Origin: Deltaproteobacteria bacterium HGW-Deltaproteobacteria-15
Lineage (GTDB): Bacteria; Desulfobacterota; DSM-4660; Desulfatiglandales; HGW-15
Assembly: GCA_002840535.1 (NCBI GenBank)
Contig: PHBH01000028.1
Span: 109,932-173,931 of the forward strand
DNA: 64,000 nucleotides
Direction: 5' to 3'
How positions within the stretch are numbered: the stretch's first letter is position 1; each line of letters starts with the position of its first letter. Shown piece after piece: positions 9,577-18,267 of this stretch. The notes under the pieces were generated by a model. It saw only the letters and a list, made by a program, of their open reading frames with translations. It was not told the origin of the DNA and ran no database searches. The position numbers were made by a program, and so were the translations under genes.

Positions 9577-9702
9577 GAACTCTCCTTCCGTTTATCCGAA
9601 ATTTCATAGGCATCCGTCGAGGCGGTGTCAAGTAGCCTGCTAACGGAGCTAAAGATTCTTGCCGGGAGTGTCCTCCTTCACTTCGATTTTGGATCAGCCG
9701 TC

Positions 9703-10518
9703 TCAGTGTCGGTTGATCGGAACACGGCCGGGATCTCCGACAAAAGGCAAAATCAAAAGCCATGGCAGGGACAGCTTGCCGGGGTCCCGGAACTGGGAAA
9801 GCCCGATCGTCATCCCATGGTGTCCTCGTTCAGGCTGGGCCTTATAAGTGCCGAACAGCCTGTCCCACCACGGCAGATTGAAGCCGTAGTTGCTGTTCGT
9901 CTCCCGAATGATGACGGAGTGGTGAACCCGGTGCATGTCGGGCGTCACAACCATGATTCGAAGAACTCTGTCCATGCCTTCCGGGATGCGGATGTTGCTG
10001 TGATTGAACAAAGTGGTGGAATTGAGTGCCACCTCGAAAATGAGCACAGCCAGAACAGGCGGTCCGATTGCAGCCACGGCCGCGATCTTGATGCCAAGAG
10101 AGAGAAGGATTTCGATCGGATGAAACCGCATCCCCGTTGTCACATCAATATCGAGGTCCGAGTGGTGCATCATGTGCAGCCGCCAGAGAAGCGGCACCGC
10201 GTGGTGAAGCACATGCTGAAGATAGATTGTGAAATCCAGGATGATCACCGCAACGGCCACTTCGAGCCAATAAGGGAGGTCCACATTGTTGAGCAGCCCC
10301 CAACTGCGCTCCTGGGCGAAAAACGCCATTCCGACCGGGAAAATGGGGAAAACCAACCGGACCGAGACGGGATTCAGGGCGATGATTGCAAGATTTGCAA
10401 ACCAGCGGCCTGGTTTTGAAGCGGTGAGGGTTCGCCTCGGGCTCAGAATTTCCAGGCCCGCTACCAGGACAAAGGTGCCGAAGAAAAACACAAGGCGTAT
10501 CATCGCTTCATCGTTCAT
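9703..10518 (-). CDS. Sterol desaturase / fatty acid hydroxylase family membrane protein
   Basis: Histidine boxes HVLHH, HMMHHS, HRVHHS with TM helices. Confidence 0.92.
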   Translation of the reverse strand: MNDEAMIRLVFFFGTFVLVAGLEILSPRRTLTASKPGRWFANLAIIALNPVSVRLVFPIFPVGMAFFAQERSWGLLNNVDLPYWLEVAVAVIILDFTIYLQHVLHHAVPLLWRLHMMHHSDLDIDVTTGMRFHPIEILLSLGIKIAAVAAIGPPVLAVLIFEVALNSTTLFNHSNIRIPEGMDRVLRIMVVTPDMHRVHHSVIIRETNSNYGFNLPWWDRLFGTYKAQPERGHHGMTIGLSQFRDPGKLSLPWLLILPFVGDPGRVPINRH

Positions 10519-10558
10519 TATTCGAAGCCTTCATGATTCCCGGTCTGTTCGAATGCTT

Positions 10559-12064
10559 TTATGGAAGCACTCCGGCGGCCCTGGCTGCAATCTCGTAGAG
10601 GTACCCCGGAAAGAGACCGCCCAAAAAGACAAAAATCACCAATGCCACCGTGAGGGATCTTCCAAAAAGAGAAAGCGAAATTGCAGACACCTCCCCACCC
10701 GGTTCGAGGAGATATGCAGCGCGAATGATCTGAATATAATAGTAGAGGGAAACCGCAACGTTTGCCATGGCAATCAGGACGAGCACGAAGTGCCCCTTTT
10801 CCATGGCGGCTGTGAAGACCAGGAATTTCCCTGTGAAGCCGATAGTGGGGGGAATCCCGCCCAGGCTGAAGATCCCGACCATGAGCGCCATGGCAAGGAG
10901 TGGGGATCGGTGGTGAAGTCCTGCCAGTTCCGCCACCTCCAGGTTTCTTCCTCCGGTCGAGACCTTCAGCACTACCATAAAACAGATGAAGGTCATGGCC
11001 ATGTAAGCCACAGCGTAGAAGAGGGCAGCCGCATACCCCTTTTGGGTCATGCTCAGAATGCCTATCAGCACATATCCTGCATGGGCAATGGCCGAATAGG
11101 CGAGCAGCCGCTTCATGTCTCTTTGTACCAGAGCAGCCAGGTTGCCCAGGCTCATGGAAACAACAGCCAGCACCAGCAGCACTTCGGCCAGGTGACCGCT
11201 CCCTCCGCTTGCCGCTATGATTCGCGTGACAACGGCTATGGCCATGACCTTCGTGGTGGTGGCGATGAAGGCGGTCGTCTGGTTGGAAGCAGCCTGGTAG
11301 ACTGTCGGCCCCCACACGTGGAAGGGAAAAAAGGCAAGCTTGAAGAAGAACCCGGAAAGCGTGAACAGGAGCCCCACGAAACCCATGGGCGTCCCTATCG
11401 CCTCGGGCAGGGAATGGACAAGCCCGGCAAGATAGGTGGTGCGGGTGGCGCCGAAGAGAAGGGCAAGCCCGAAAAGCATGATCGTAGAAACCGTCGCCCC
11501 GATCAGGAAATACTTGATGCCCGCTTCGCCCTGAAAACCCTCCCCCCCTGCGGCCTCGGATTCTTTGCCGAACTCTGATCTCTGACCTCTGACCTCTGAT
11601 CCCTCGCCGTCCTCTGTCCTCTGTCCTCTGTCCTCTGCTCTTCTCATTGGCACCAGCACATAGAGAGAGTAACTCGTCAGCTCCAGGGAGACATAGAGCG
11701 TAAGGAGCTCCACACTGCTTACAATGAACATCATGCCCAGGCTGCATGTGACAAGGAGAAAATAGAACTCCGGGTGTTGCCCCCTCGGCAGGTCCATCTC
11801 CACGCAAAGCCATACCACCAGAAAGAGCCCAGTGGCAATCAGCACCTTGAACGCCTGGGAGAAGAGATCCACCCGATATGCGTCGAAAAAAAGAGAGCCC
11901 TGCATGCCCGCTGAGAGGATGGCCACCCCGATTCCCGCCGCCGACATCACCAGGGCAACTGCATAATCCCTGCCCGAGCTGACGCGTTTCCGCAGGGCCA
12001 GAGCGAAGAACACACCGGCCATGATTGTAAAGTAGAGTTCAGGGGCAACCGTCGCCCACTTCAT
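10559..12064 (-). CDS. nuoN: NADH-quinone oxidoreductase subunit N, with a low-complexity in-frame insertion encoded by heptamer repeats
   Basis: NuoN-like proton-channel subunit at the end of the nuo operon; insertion RAEDRGQRTEDGEGSEVRGQRSEFGKESE. Confidence 0.93.
   Translation of the reverse strand: MKWATVAPELYFTIMAGVFFALALRKRVSSGRDYAVALVMSAAGIGVAILSAGMQGSLFFDAYRVDLFSQAFKVLIATGLFLVVWLCVEMDLPRGQHPEFYFLLVTCSLGMMFIVSSVELLTLYVSLELTSYSLYVLVPMRRAEDRGQRTEDGEGSEVRGQRSEFGKESEAAGGEGFQGEAGIKYFLIGATVSTIMLFGLALLFGATRTTYLAGLVHSLPEAIGTPMGFVGLLFTLSGFFFKLAFFPFHVWGPTVYQAASNQTTAFIATTTKVMAIAVVTRIIAASGGSGHLAEVLLVLAVVSMSLGNLAALVQRDMKRLLAYSAIAHAGYVLIGILSMTQKGYAAALFYAVAYMAMTFICFMVVLKVSTGGRNLEVAELAGLHHRSPLLAMALMVGIFSLGGIPPTIGFTGKFLVFTAAMEKGHFVLVLIAMANVAVSLYYYIQIIRAAYLLEPGGEVSAISLSLFGRSLTVALVIFVFLGGLFPGYLYEIAARAAGVLP
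11572..11645. repeat. Degenerate heptamer array inside nuoN
   Basis: Minus strand AGAGGAC x4, GGCGAGGGATC, AGAGGTC x2, AGAGATC, AGAGTTC. Confidence 0.9.
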
Positions 12065-13542
12065 GGGGTTAACCTCGCCATGAACGGAATGACCGAAACC
12101 TGGATCAGGTCTAACATGATCCAGGGCATCACTCCGAAGAATACCAGCACGGTAACCAGGATCATCCTGGGAATTCCCAGTCCGAAAGACATATCCGGCA
12201 GATGAGCATTCCGCTCGTTCGTTTTTCCATAGAAAGCCTTCTGCACCACCCGCAGCATGAAAAGCGCATTCAGCACCAGCGCGCTTATGGCGAGAACCCC
12301 GCGCACCGGGTAAACCTTCAAGGCGGAAAGGAAGACGACCACTTCAGCCCAGAAGCTGGCGAACAAGGGAACGCCCATGGCCGCCAAGGCAGCCGCAATG
12401 AAATAGCCCGATGCAACAGGCATTATCCTGCTCATGCCGCCGAGCTCGGAGATCATCTTGGTATGGGTCCTGTCGTAGATGTACCCCAGGGATGAAAAGA
12501 GAAGAGCCGTCATGATGCCGTGGGCGAACATCTGAAAGACCGCGCCGTTCAGCCCTTCGGCCGTGAGGGTGGACAGCCCGAGCCCCACGACACCCATGTG
12601 GGATACGCTGGAATAGGCGACCACGTACTTGAGATCGGTCGCAGTCAGCCCGACCAGCACGCCGTAGACGATGCCGACTGCAGCCAGGAGGGCCATGACC
12701 TCGGCCCAGTACTGCCATCCAATGGGGCAGAGGAATATCCCTACCCGAAGGATCCCGAATGCGCCGACCTTCATGAGCACGCCTGCGTGAATCATGCTGA
12801 CTGATGTGGGCGCAGCCACATGGCCCACCGGGGACCATGAGTGGAAAGGCCAGACGCCTGCAAGGATTCCGAACCCGATATAGAAGAGGAGAAAGGCGAA
12901 CTTCTGCTCCCCGGGGGTAAACATGCCGGGCTGCATGAGGGTGAGGATATCGAAGCTCCTCGAGTCGGCCCCTGCGTACAGGTAGAGCATTCCCGGCAAG
13001 ACCAGCGCGCTCCCGGCAAGCAGGTAAAGAAAAAGCTTCAGCGCCCCATACTCCTTGCGGGTGGTTCCCCAGATCGCGATGAGCTGGTACATGGGAAAAA
13101 GGGATACGTCATACCAGACGAAAAGGAAGAAGAGATCCATGCTCATGAAAAAGCCGAACACGCCGGCGACCAGAAGAAAGGAGAGCGCAAAGTACTCCTT
13201 TACGCGCTCCCTGAGCTCCCACATGGTCAGGACCCCGGTAAAATGAACGAGACCCGCGAGCAGTATCAAAGGGAGATTGAAACCGTCCGCTGCATTGAAA
13301 TAGTGGATGCCGAGGGGTTTGAGCCAAAGGACCTTCTCAACAAATTGAAGCCCGCCGCGACTCTTGTCGTAGGCGCAGAACACATAGAGGGATAAAGCGA
13401 GTGCGATACCGGAGAAAACAAGACTCACCCATTTCACCAGATCCGGCCGACCGCGAGGCACAAGAAGAATCACCGCGAGTCCTGCAACGCAGCTCAGAAG
13501 AATGGCGGAAAGATATGGAAACCCGGCGAACTCCGGATTCAT
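12061..13542 (-). CDS. nuoM: NADH-quinone oxidoreductase subunit M
   Basis: Conserved antiporter-like subunit sequence (YSSVSHMGVVGLGL, HSWSPVGHVAAPTSVSMIHAGVLMKVGAFGILR). Confidence 0.96.
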   Translation of the reverse strand: MNPEFAGFPYLSAILLSCVAGLAVILLVPRGRPDLVKWVSLVFSGIALALSLYVFCAYDKSRGGLQFVEKVLWLKPLGIHYFNAADGFNLPLILLAGLVHFTGVLTMWELRERVKEYFALSFLLVAGVFGFFMSMDLFFLFVWYDVSLFPMYQLIAIWGTTRKEYGALKLFLYLLAGSALVLPGMLYLYAGADSRSFDILTLMQPGMFTPGEQKFAFLLFYIGFGILAGVWPFHSWSPVGHVAAPTSVSMIHAGVLMKVGAFGILRVGIFLCPIGWQYWAEVMALLAAVGIVYGVLVGLTATDLKYVVAYSSVSHMGVVGLGLSTLTAEGLNGAVFQMFAHGIMTALLFSSLGYIYDRTHTKMISELGGMSRIMPVASGYFIAAALAAMGVPLFASFWAEVVVFLSALKVYPVRGVLAISALVLNALFMLRVVQKAFYGKTNERNAHLPDMSFGLGIPRMILVTVLVFFGVMPWIMLDLIQVSVIPFMARLTP

Positions 13543-13550
13543 GGATACCC

Positions 13551-15431
13551 CTATTCGAAAAAGAAGTAGACCGTCACAAGCAAAAGGGCCGCAAACATGA
13601 GAACGACGTTGTGCCTGAGAATGCCGGATTGCAGAAAGGTCATCACCCGGCCGCTCTCCAGGGTAAATCTGGAAATGCGGTCGATGTTCTCATCGATGAC
13701 ACGAGCCTCGTTACGAGAAGAGAGTTTTGCCAGAAATCGGTCGATCATTGTCTTTACAAGCCATTCGTAAACATGGTCCAGGTACCATCTCTTCTCGAAC
13801 AGATCTTTGAGCACAGGGACCCGTTCCACAAAACCCACCCGGGCCGCACCTTTGCGGCCGAACTCCCACCATGCCAGGAGAACACCAGGAATGGATGCTC
13901 CCATGGTGACGTAGAACAGCCATTCCTGGTGGTCCTTTGAAAGATCGGTTCCAGGCAGTACCGAAAGGAACGTGTGCAGGGGGAGCTGAAAAAAACCGAG
14001 TATCACGGTCAGACCCGCCAGAGCAACGAGCGGCCCTGTGAGGGCCCAGTAATGCTTTTCCTCGTGTTTCCCGGATTCGGAGATCCGAGGGGGGAAAAGA
14101 AGGATGAATATCACTCGAAAGGTGTAGTAGGAGGTCAGGAAGATCCCGAGAAGACCCGCCCACAGCCAAATGGGATTGGAGAGACCTGCAAGGGAGGCCA
14201 TGACCGCTTCCTTGCTGAAAAAGCCCGACAGGGGCGGCAGCCCTGCCAGGGCTGCTCCTGCTATTATCAGACAGGCTGCCGGAATCTTCAGCCTTCGCCC
14301 GCCGAGGCCGGCCATCTTGTACACATCGTTTGTCCCGAACCGGTGGATCCAGACGCCGGAACAGAGAAAAAGCAGAGCTTTGAAACCGGCGTGGGTAGTC
14401 AGATGAAAAGCTCCGGCAAAAAGACTTCCTGCGCTGATGGCCATGATCATGAGACCCAGCTGGCTGATGGTCGAGTAGGCCCACACCTGCTTGATGTCCC
14501 TGTTGACCATGGCCATGGTCGAGGCGATCAGCATGGATATCGTGCCGATGGCAAGGAATATGGTCATGGCAGTGGGTGAGAGAGTGAAAAATGGAAACAA
14601 CCTGGCAAAGAGAAAAACACCCGCAGCCACCATGGTCGCGGAATGAAGCAATGCACTCACCGGCGTGGGCCCTTCCATGGCGTCGGGCAGCCATGTGAAA
14701 AGAGGAAACTGGGCGCTCTTCCCCACAACGGCGGCAAAGATCAAAAGCGCAACCAGGGTGATAAATCCTGAAGACGCCCCTGCCGGACGTTCGTTCCCGA
14801 TGAGATCCAGAATGTCCGCATTGCCCAGATGAGCCAGGATCAGAAGGATGCCTATCAGAAACCCGACATCCCCGAGTCTCGTCATGAGAAATGCCTTCTT
14901 TCCCGCCTGGGTGGCACTGAACCTTTCATACCAGAATCCGATCAGGAGATAGGACGACAATCCTACCAGCTCCCAGAACGCGTAAAGTTGAAGCATGGAG
15001 GAAGAGATGCACAGGCTCAGCATGGCGCCCGCGAACAGGGATTGAAAACCGTAATAGCGGGAGAACCCGGGGTCCCCGGCCATATAGCCCAGGGAGTAGA
15101 CCTGCACCAGAAAGCTGATCACTGCAACCAGTCCGAACATGAGAAGGCTCAACGGGTCGAGGAGGAAACCAAAAGAGATATGGACATCCCCTGAAAGGAG
15201 CCATTTGCCCGCGTACTGAACAGGCTGTTCAAGATGCCGGTTCTGGATAAGCAGAACCAGCGCGAGGATCATGGAAACGGTAATGGCGGCAATGGAGAGT
15301 CCCCCTGAAAGGCGCGGCCGGCTTCGGGTGAAGATCATGATCAGGAGAAATGAGAAAAACGGCATCGAGACCGAGACCGCTGCAGCAGAAAATCTGAAGT
15401 CCTGAATCCAGGGAGAGAACATGGTCACCAC
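13551..15431 (-). CDS. nuoL: NADH-quinone oxidoreductase subunit L
   Basis: FTWLPDAMEGPTPVSALLHSATMVAAGVFLFAR, YSTISQLGLM; 626 aa. Confidence 0.97.
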   Translation of the reverse strand: MVTMFSPWIQDFRFSAAAVSVSMPFFSFLLIMIFTRSRPRLSGGLSIAAITVSMILALVLLIQNRHLEQPVQYAGKWLLSGDVHISFGFLLDPLSLLMFGLVAVISFLVQVYSLGYMAGDPGFSRYYGFQSLFAGAMLSLCISSSMLQLYAFWELVGLSSYLLIGFWYERFSATQAGKKAFLMTRLGDVGFLIGILLILAHLGNADILDLIGNERPAGASSGFITLVALLIFAAVVGKSAQFPLFTWLPDAMEGPTPVSALLHSATMVAAGVFLFARLFPFFTLSPTAMTIFLAIGTISMLIASTMAMVNRDIKQVWAYSTISQLGLMIMAISAGSLFAGAFHLTTHAGFKALLFLCSGVWIHRFGTNDVYKMAGLGGRRLKIPAACLIIAGAALAGLPPLSGFFSKEAVMASLAGLSNPIWLWAGLLGIFLTSYYTFRVIFILLFPPRISESGKHEEKHYWALTGPLVALAGLTVILGFFQLPLHTFLSVLPGTDLSKDHQEWLFYVTMGASIPGVLLAWWEFGRKGAARVGFVERVPVLKDLFEKRWYLDHVYEWLVKTMIDRFLAKLSSRNEARVIDENIDRISRFTLESGRVMTFLQSGILRHNVVLMFAALLLVTVYFFFE

Positions 15432-15733
15432 TTCAACTTTTGAAATGCGTCAGGGTCTATGGAACCGCTTCGTTTATACCCGTTAACGATCAGTGCCAGC
15501 CCCACGGAAACCTCCGCGGCAGCCACTGCTATGATAAAGAGAACGAACACCTGCCCTTCCATCAGCCGCCACCGAAGCGCAGCCGCGAGAAAGGCCAGGG
15601 CTGAACCATTCATCATGACCTCGATGCCGATGAGGGTCATGATCAGGTTGCGACGACTCACGACACAGGCCAGCCCGAGTGCAAAGATGATCCCCGCCAG
15701 GGCGAGGACATGTCCGTAAGGAACGAGAGTCAT
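15425..15733 (-). CDS. nuoK: NADH-quinone oxidoreductase subunit K
   Basis: MTLIGIEVMMNGSALAFLAAALRW...AAAEVSVGLALIVNGYK. Confidence 0.96.
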   Translation of the reverse strand: MTLVPYGHVLALAGIIFALGLACVVSRRNLIMTLIGIEVMMNGSALAFLAAALRWRLMEGQVFVLFIIAVAAAEVSVGLALIVNGYKRSGSIDPDAFQKLKW

Positions 15734-15862
15734 AGCTGCTCCTGTATGGGCAAAAAACCGCTCCTTCGAAAATCCCCCCTTCCCCCCTTTACAAAGGGGG
15801 GAACATGAGATGTGGGAATAAATCCCTCCCCCTCTCGTAAAGAGGGATAGAGGGGGATTTGA

Positions 15863-16384
15863 TTAGGCGACTTCATCGTCATCACCTTTCGGACTCCGAT
15901 CTCTTCTCAACTGAATAGCCGCAACCAGGGCGATGAGAAGAAGGAACGATATGATTTCCACCGCCAGCCAGTATCTCTCGAAAACAAACCGCCCGAACTC
16001 AGCGGGAGAAGCAACGGCCATTTGGAGTCCAATGGATCCTTGCGGATCCTGGATTATCAAAAGCCCGGTCACTGTGAGAAACAGCAGGACCGGAATTACT
16101 GCTGGTCCCCACTTGAGCACCGTGGCGGTTTTCCCTTTCCACGGGGCTTGACCGAGCATCATGATCACGAATAGGAACAGGACCATGATGGCCCCGGCGT
16201 AGACGATCACCTCCACACCCGCAAGAAACGGCGCGCCGAGAAGATAGAAGAGCATGGCGGTTCCCAGGAAGGAAACGACCAGAAAGATCACCGCGTGTAT
16301 AGGATCGCGCCTGGTAATGGCAAGCCCGGTGGCTGCCACGATGAGTGCCGCAAGCACATAGAAGATCGCGCCATAGACTGTCAC
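15863..16384 (-). CDS. nuoJ: NADH-quinone oxidoreductase subunit J (GTG start proposed; longer ORF upstream runs through repeats)
   Basis: VTVYGAIFYVLAALIVAATGLAITRRDPIHAVIFLVVSFLGTAMLFYLLGAPFLAGVEVIVYAGAIMVLFLFVIMML. Confidence 0.93.
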   Translation of the reverse strand: MTVYGAIFYVLAALIVAATGLAITRRDPIHAVIFLVVSFLGTAMLFYLLGAPFLAGVEVIVYAGAIMVLFLFVIMMLGQAPWKGKTATVLKWGPAVIPVLLFLTVTGLLIIQDPQGSIGLQMAVASPAEFGRFVFERYWLAVEIISFLLLIALVAAIQLRRDRSPKGDDDEVA

Positions 16385-16415
16385 GACATCACTCCATCCG
16401 AAGTGAGATACCCGC

Positions 16416-16562
16416 GGAATAATGGAATGATGGAATGATGGAATAATGGGGAACAACAATACATGGGACCATGCTCCTGCCGTATCACTCCAATCATTCC
16501 ATTTTCCCGGGATCCATTTGACCCATCATTCCAATATTCCAACATTCCAACATTCCATTTTT
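16416..16562. repeat. Degenerate octamer arrays between nuoI and nuoJ
   Basis: GGAATGAT GGAATGAT GGAATAAT GG and CCAATATT CCAACATT CCAACATT CCA. Confidence 0.85.
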
Positions 16563-16564
16563 CT

Positions 16565-17119
16565 TTACGGCATATTGCTCCTGATATTCACCGGCCTTTC
16601 TTCCTGCACATGGGTTCCTTTGTCTCCCAGGGTTGTAACGCCTGCATAGCGATAGTAATTGTACTCCCCGTCCTTGCCCCCGTGGTTCACCAGCAAGTCT
16701 TCCTTCTCTGCAACCATGCTGAGCAGGTCGTATTCGCACATCTCATAATCGGGGGTAAGTTGGATGGCAAGGGTCGGACAGGCCTCTTCGCACAGCCCGC
16801 AGAAGATGCAGCGGGCAAAATTTATACGAAACCACCTGGCCATGCGCCGGTTGTTCCGATCCTCCCCCTCCATGGAAATGCAGGTTACAGGGCAAACCGC
16901 AGAGCACAGGTAACACGCCACACATCTTTCCCCGCCGTCCGGATCCAGGGTGAGAATGATTCTTGCGCGGGAACGGATCGGCAGAGGACGTTTGTACTCC
17001 GGATACTGCTCGGTGATGGGTTTGCGGAAAAGATGAATGAGCACGGTCCACAGTCCGGCGACCGCGCCCCAGACGACCTCACCAAGTGCCTTGATCGGAT
17101 TACGTGTTCTTCGTCCCAT
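16565..17119 (-). CDS. nuoI: NADH-quinone oxidoreductase subunit I, 2x[4Fe-4S] ferredoxin-type
   Basis: CVACYLCSAVCPVTCI and CIFCGLCEEACPTLAI. Confidence 0.96.
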   Translation of the reverse strand: MGRRTRNPIKALGEVVWGAVAGLWTVLIHLFRKPITEQYPEYKRPLPIRSRARIILTLDPDGGERCVACYLCSAVCPVTCISMEGEDRNNRRMARWFRINFARCIFCGLCEEACPTLAIQLTPDYEMCEYDLLSMVAEKEDLLVNHGGKDGEYNYYRYAGVTTLGDKGTHVQEERPVNIRSNMP

Positions 17120-17277
17120 GCGCTTTTTCAGGATCTTTCATTCCAGACTGACTTCCAAAGCCGTTGCTCATTAACTCCCCCCGACCCCCTCTTAATCTAA
17201 GAGGGGGGAGTCTCCCTCTCCCTTGATAGTGAATTCCTTGAATTTCGCTCTGCTTACTGCTCACTGCTTACTGCCCG

Positions 17278-18267
17278 CTAGTTCAGGAGCAGCATCACTC
17301 CCCCTGTAACCACGATATTTACCAAAGCCACCGGCACCAGCACCTTCCAACCCAGATTCATGAACTGATCGTATCGAAGACGGGGAAAGGTCGCGCGAAT
17401 CCAGATCATGGCAAAGGCGACTCCAAGGACTTTGATGACGAACCAGACGATCGGCGGCGCCATGGGACCTCGCCACCCCCCCAGGAAAAAGACCGCTACC
17501 AGCGAACCCAGGATCACCATGGTCATGTATTCCCCGAGAAAGAAGAGCCCGAACCGCATGCCGCTATACTCCGTGTGATACCCCGCCACCAGTTCGTTTT
17601 CCCCTTCCGGAAGATCAAAAGGAATGCGCTTGATCTCGGCAATCGCGCTCGCGAAAAAAATCACAAAGGCGACAGGTTGAACCAGTATGAAGGGATACCG
17701 GTCCTGGGCTTGTACAATGTCCACCAGACTGAATGATCCTGTCATCATAACGACCGGGACCAGGGAGAGCCCGAGGGAGAGCTCGTAGCTGATCATCTGG
17801 GCCACCCCGCGGATCCCTCCGAGGAGGCTGTATTTGGAATTGGATGCCCATCCGCCAAAGGCCACGGCGTATACCCCCAGAGTCGACAGTCCCAGGGCGT
17901 AGAGCAGACCGACGTGAAGGTCTGCGATGACCAGGGGAATCGACCTGCCCGCCAGTGTGATTTCCCTGCCGAAAGGGACCACGGCAAAAATGAGGAGCGC
18001 TGTAGCAGCCGCTATCGAAGGCGCAAGATAAAAGACGACCCGGTCGGTGCCGGCAGCCGCCACATCCTCTTTTGTGAGCAGCTTGACGGCATCGGCAATG
18101 GGTTGAAGCAGGCCGAAAGGTCCTGCCCGGTTCGGCCCCAGCCGTATCTGGAGCCTGGCAAGGACCTTTCTCTCTATGTAGACCATGTAGCTCACCCCGA
18201 GGAGCAGAACACCGAGGATTGCCCCGAGCTTAAGGAGGAGAAAAATGAGTCCGAAGAAGAACATCAT
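17278..18267 (-). CDS. nuoH: NADH-quinone oxidoreductase subunit H (internal ATG start proposed)
   Basis: YIERKVLARLQIRLGPNRAGPFGLLQPIADAVKLLTKED; proposed start overlaps nuoG stop. Confidence 0.96.
   Translation of the reverse strand: MMFFFGLIFLLLKLGAILGVLLLGVSYMVYIERKVLARLQIRLGPNRAGPFGLLQPIADAVKLLTKEDVAAAGTDRVVFYLAPSIAAATALLIFAVVPFGREITLAGRSIPLVIADLHVGLLYALGLSTLGVYAVAFGGWASNSKYSLLGGIRGVAQMISYELSLGLSLVPVVMMTGSFSLVDIVQAQDRYPFILVQPVAFVIFFASAIAEIKRIPFDLPEGENELVAGYHTEYSGMRFGLFFLGEYMTMVILGSLVAVFFLGGWRGPMAPPIVWFVIKVLGVAFAMIWIRATFPRLRYDQFMNLGWKVLVPVALVNIVVTGGVMLLLN

Noticed and set aside
10286-11578. 430-aa plus-strand ORF
   Set aside because: Antisense of sterol desaturase/nuoN genes; no family motifs
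10518-11813. 431-aa minus-strand ORF overlapping nuoN
   Set aside because: Alternative frame of nuoN; Cys/His/Arg-rich translation without family signature
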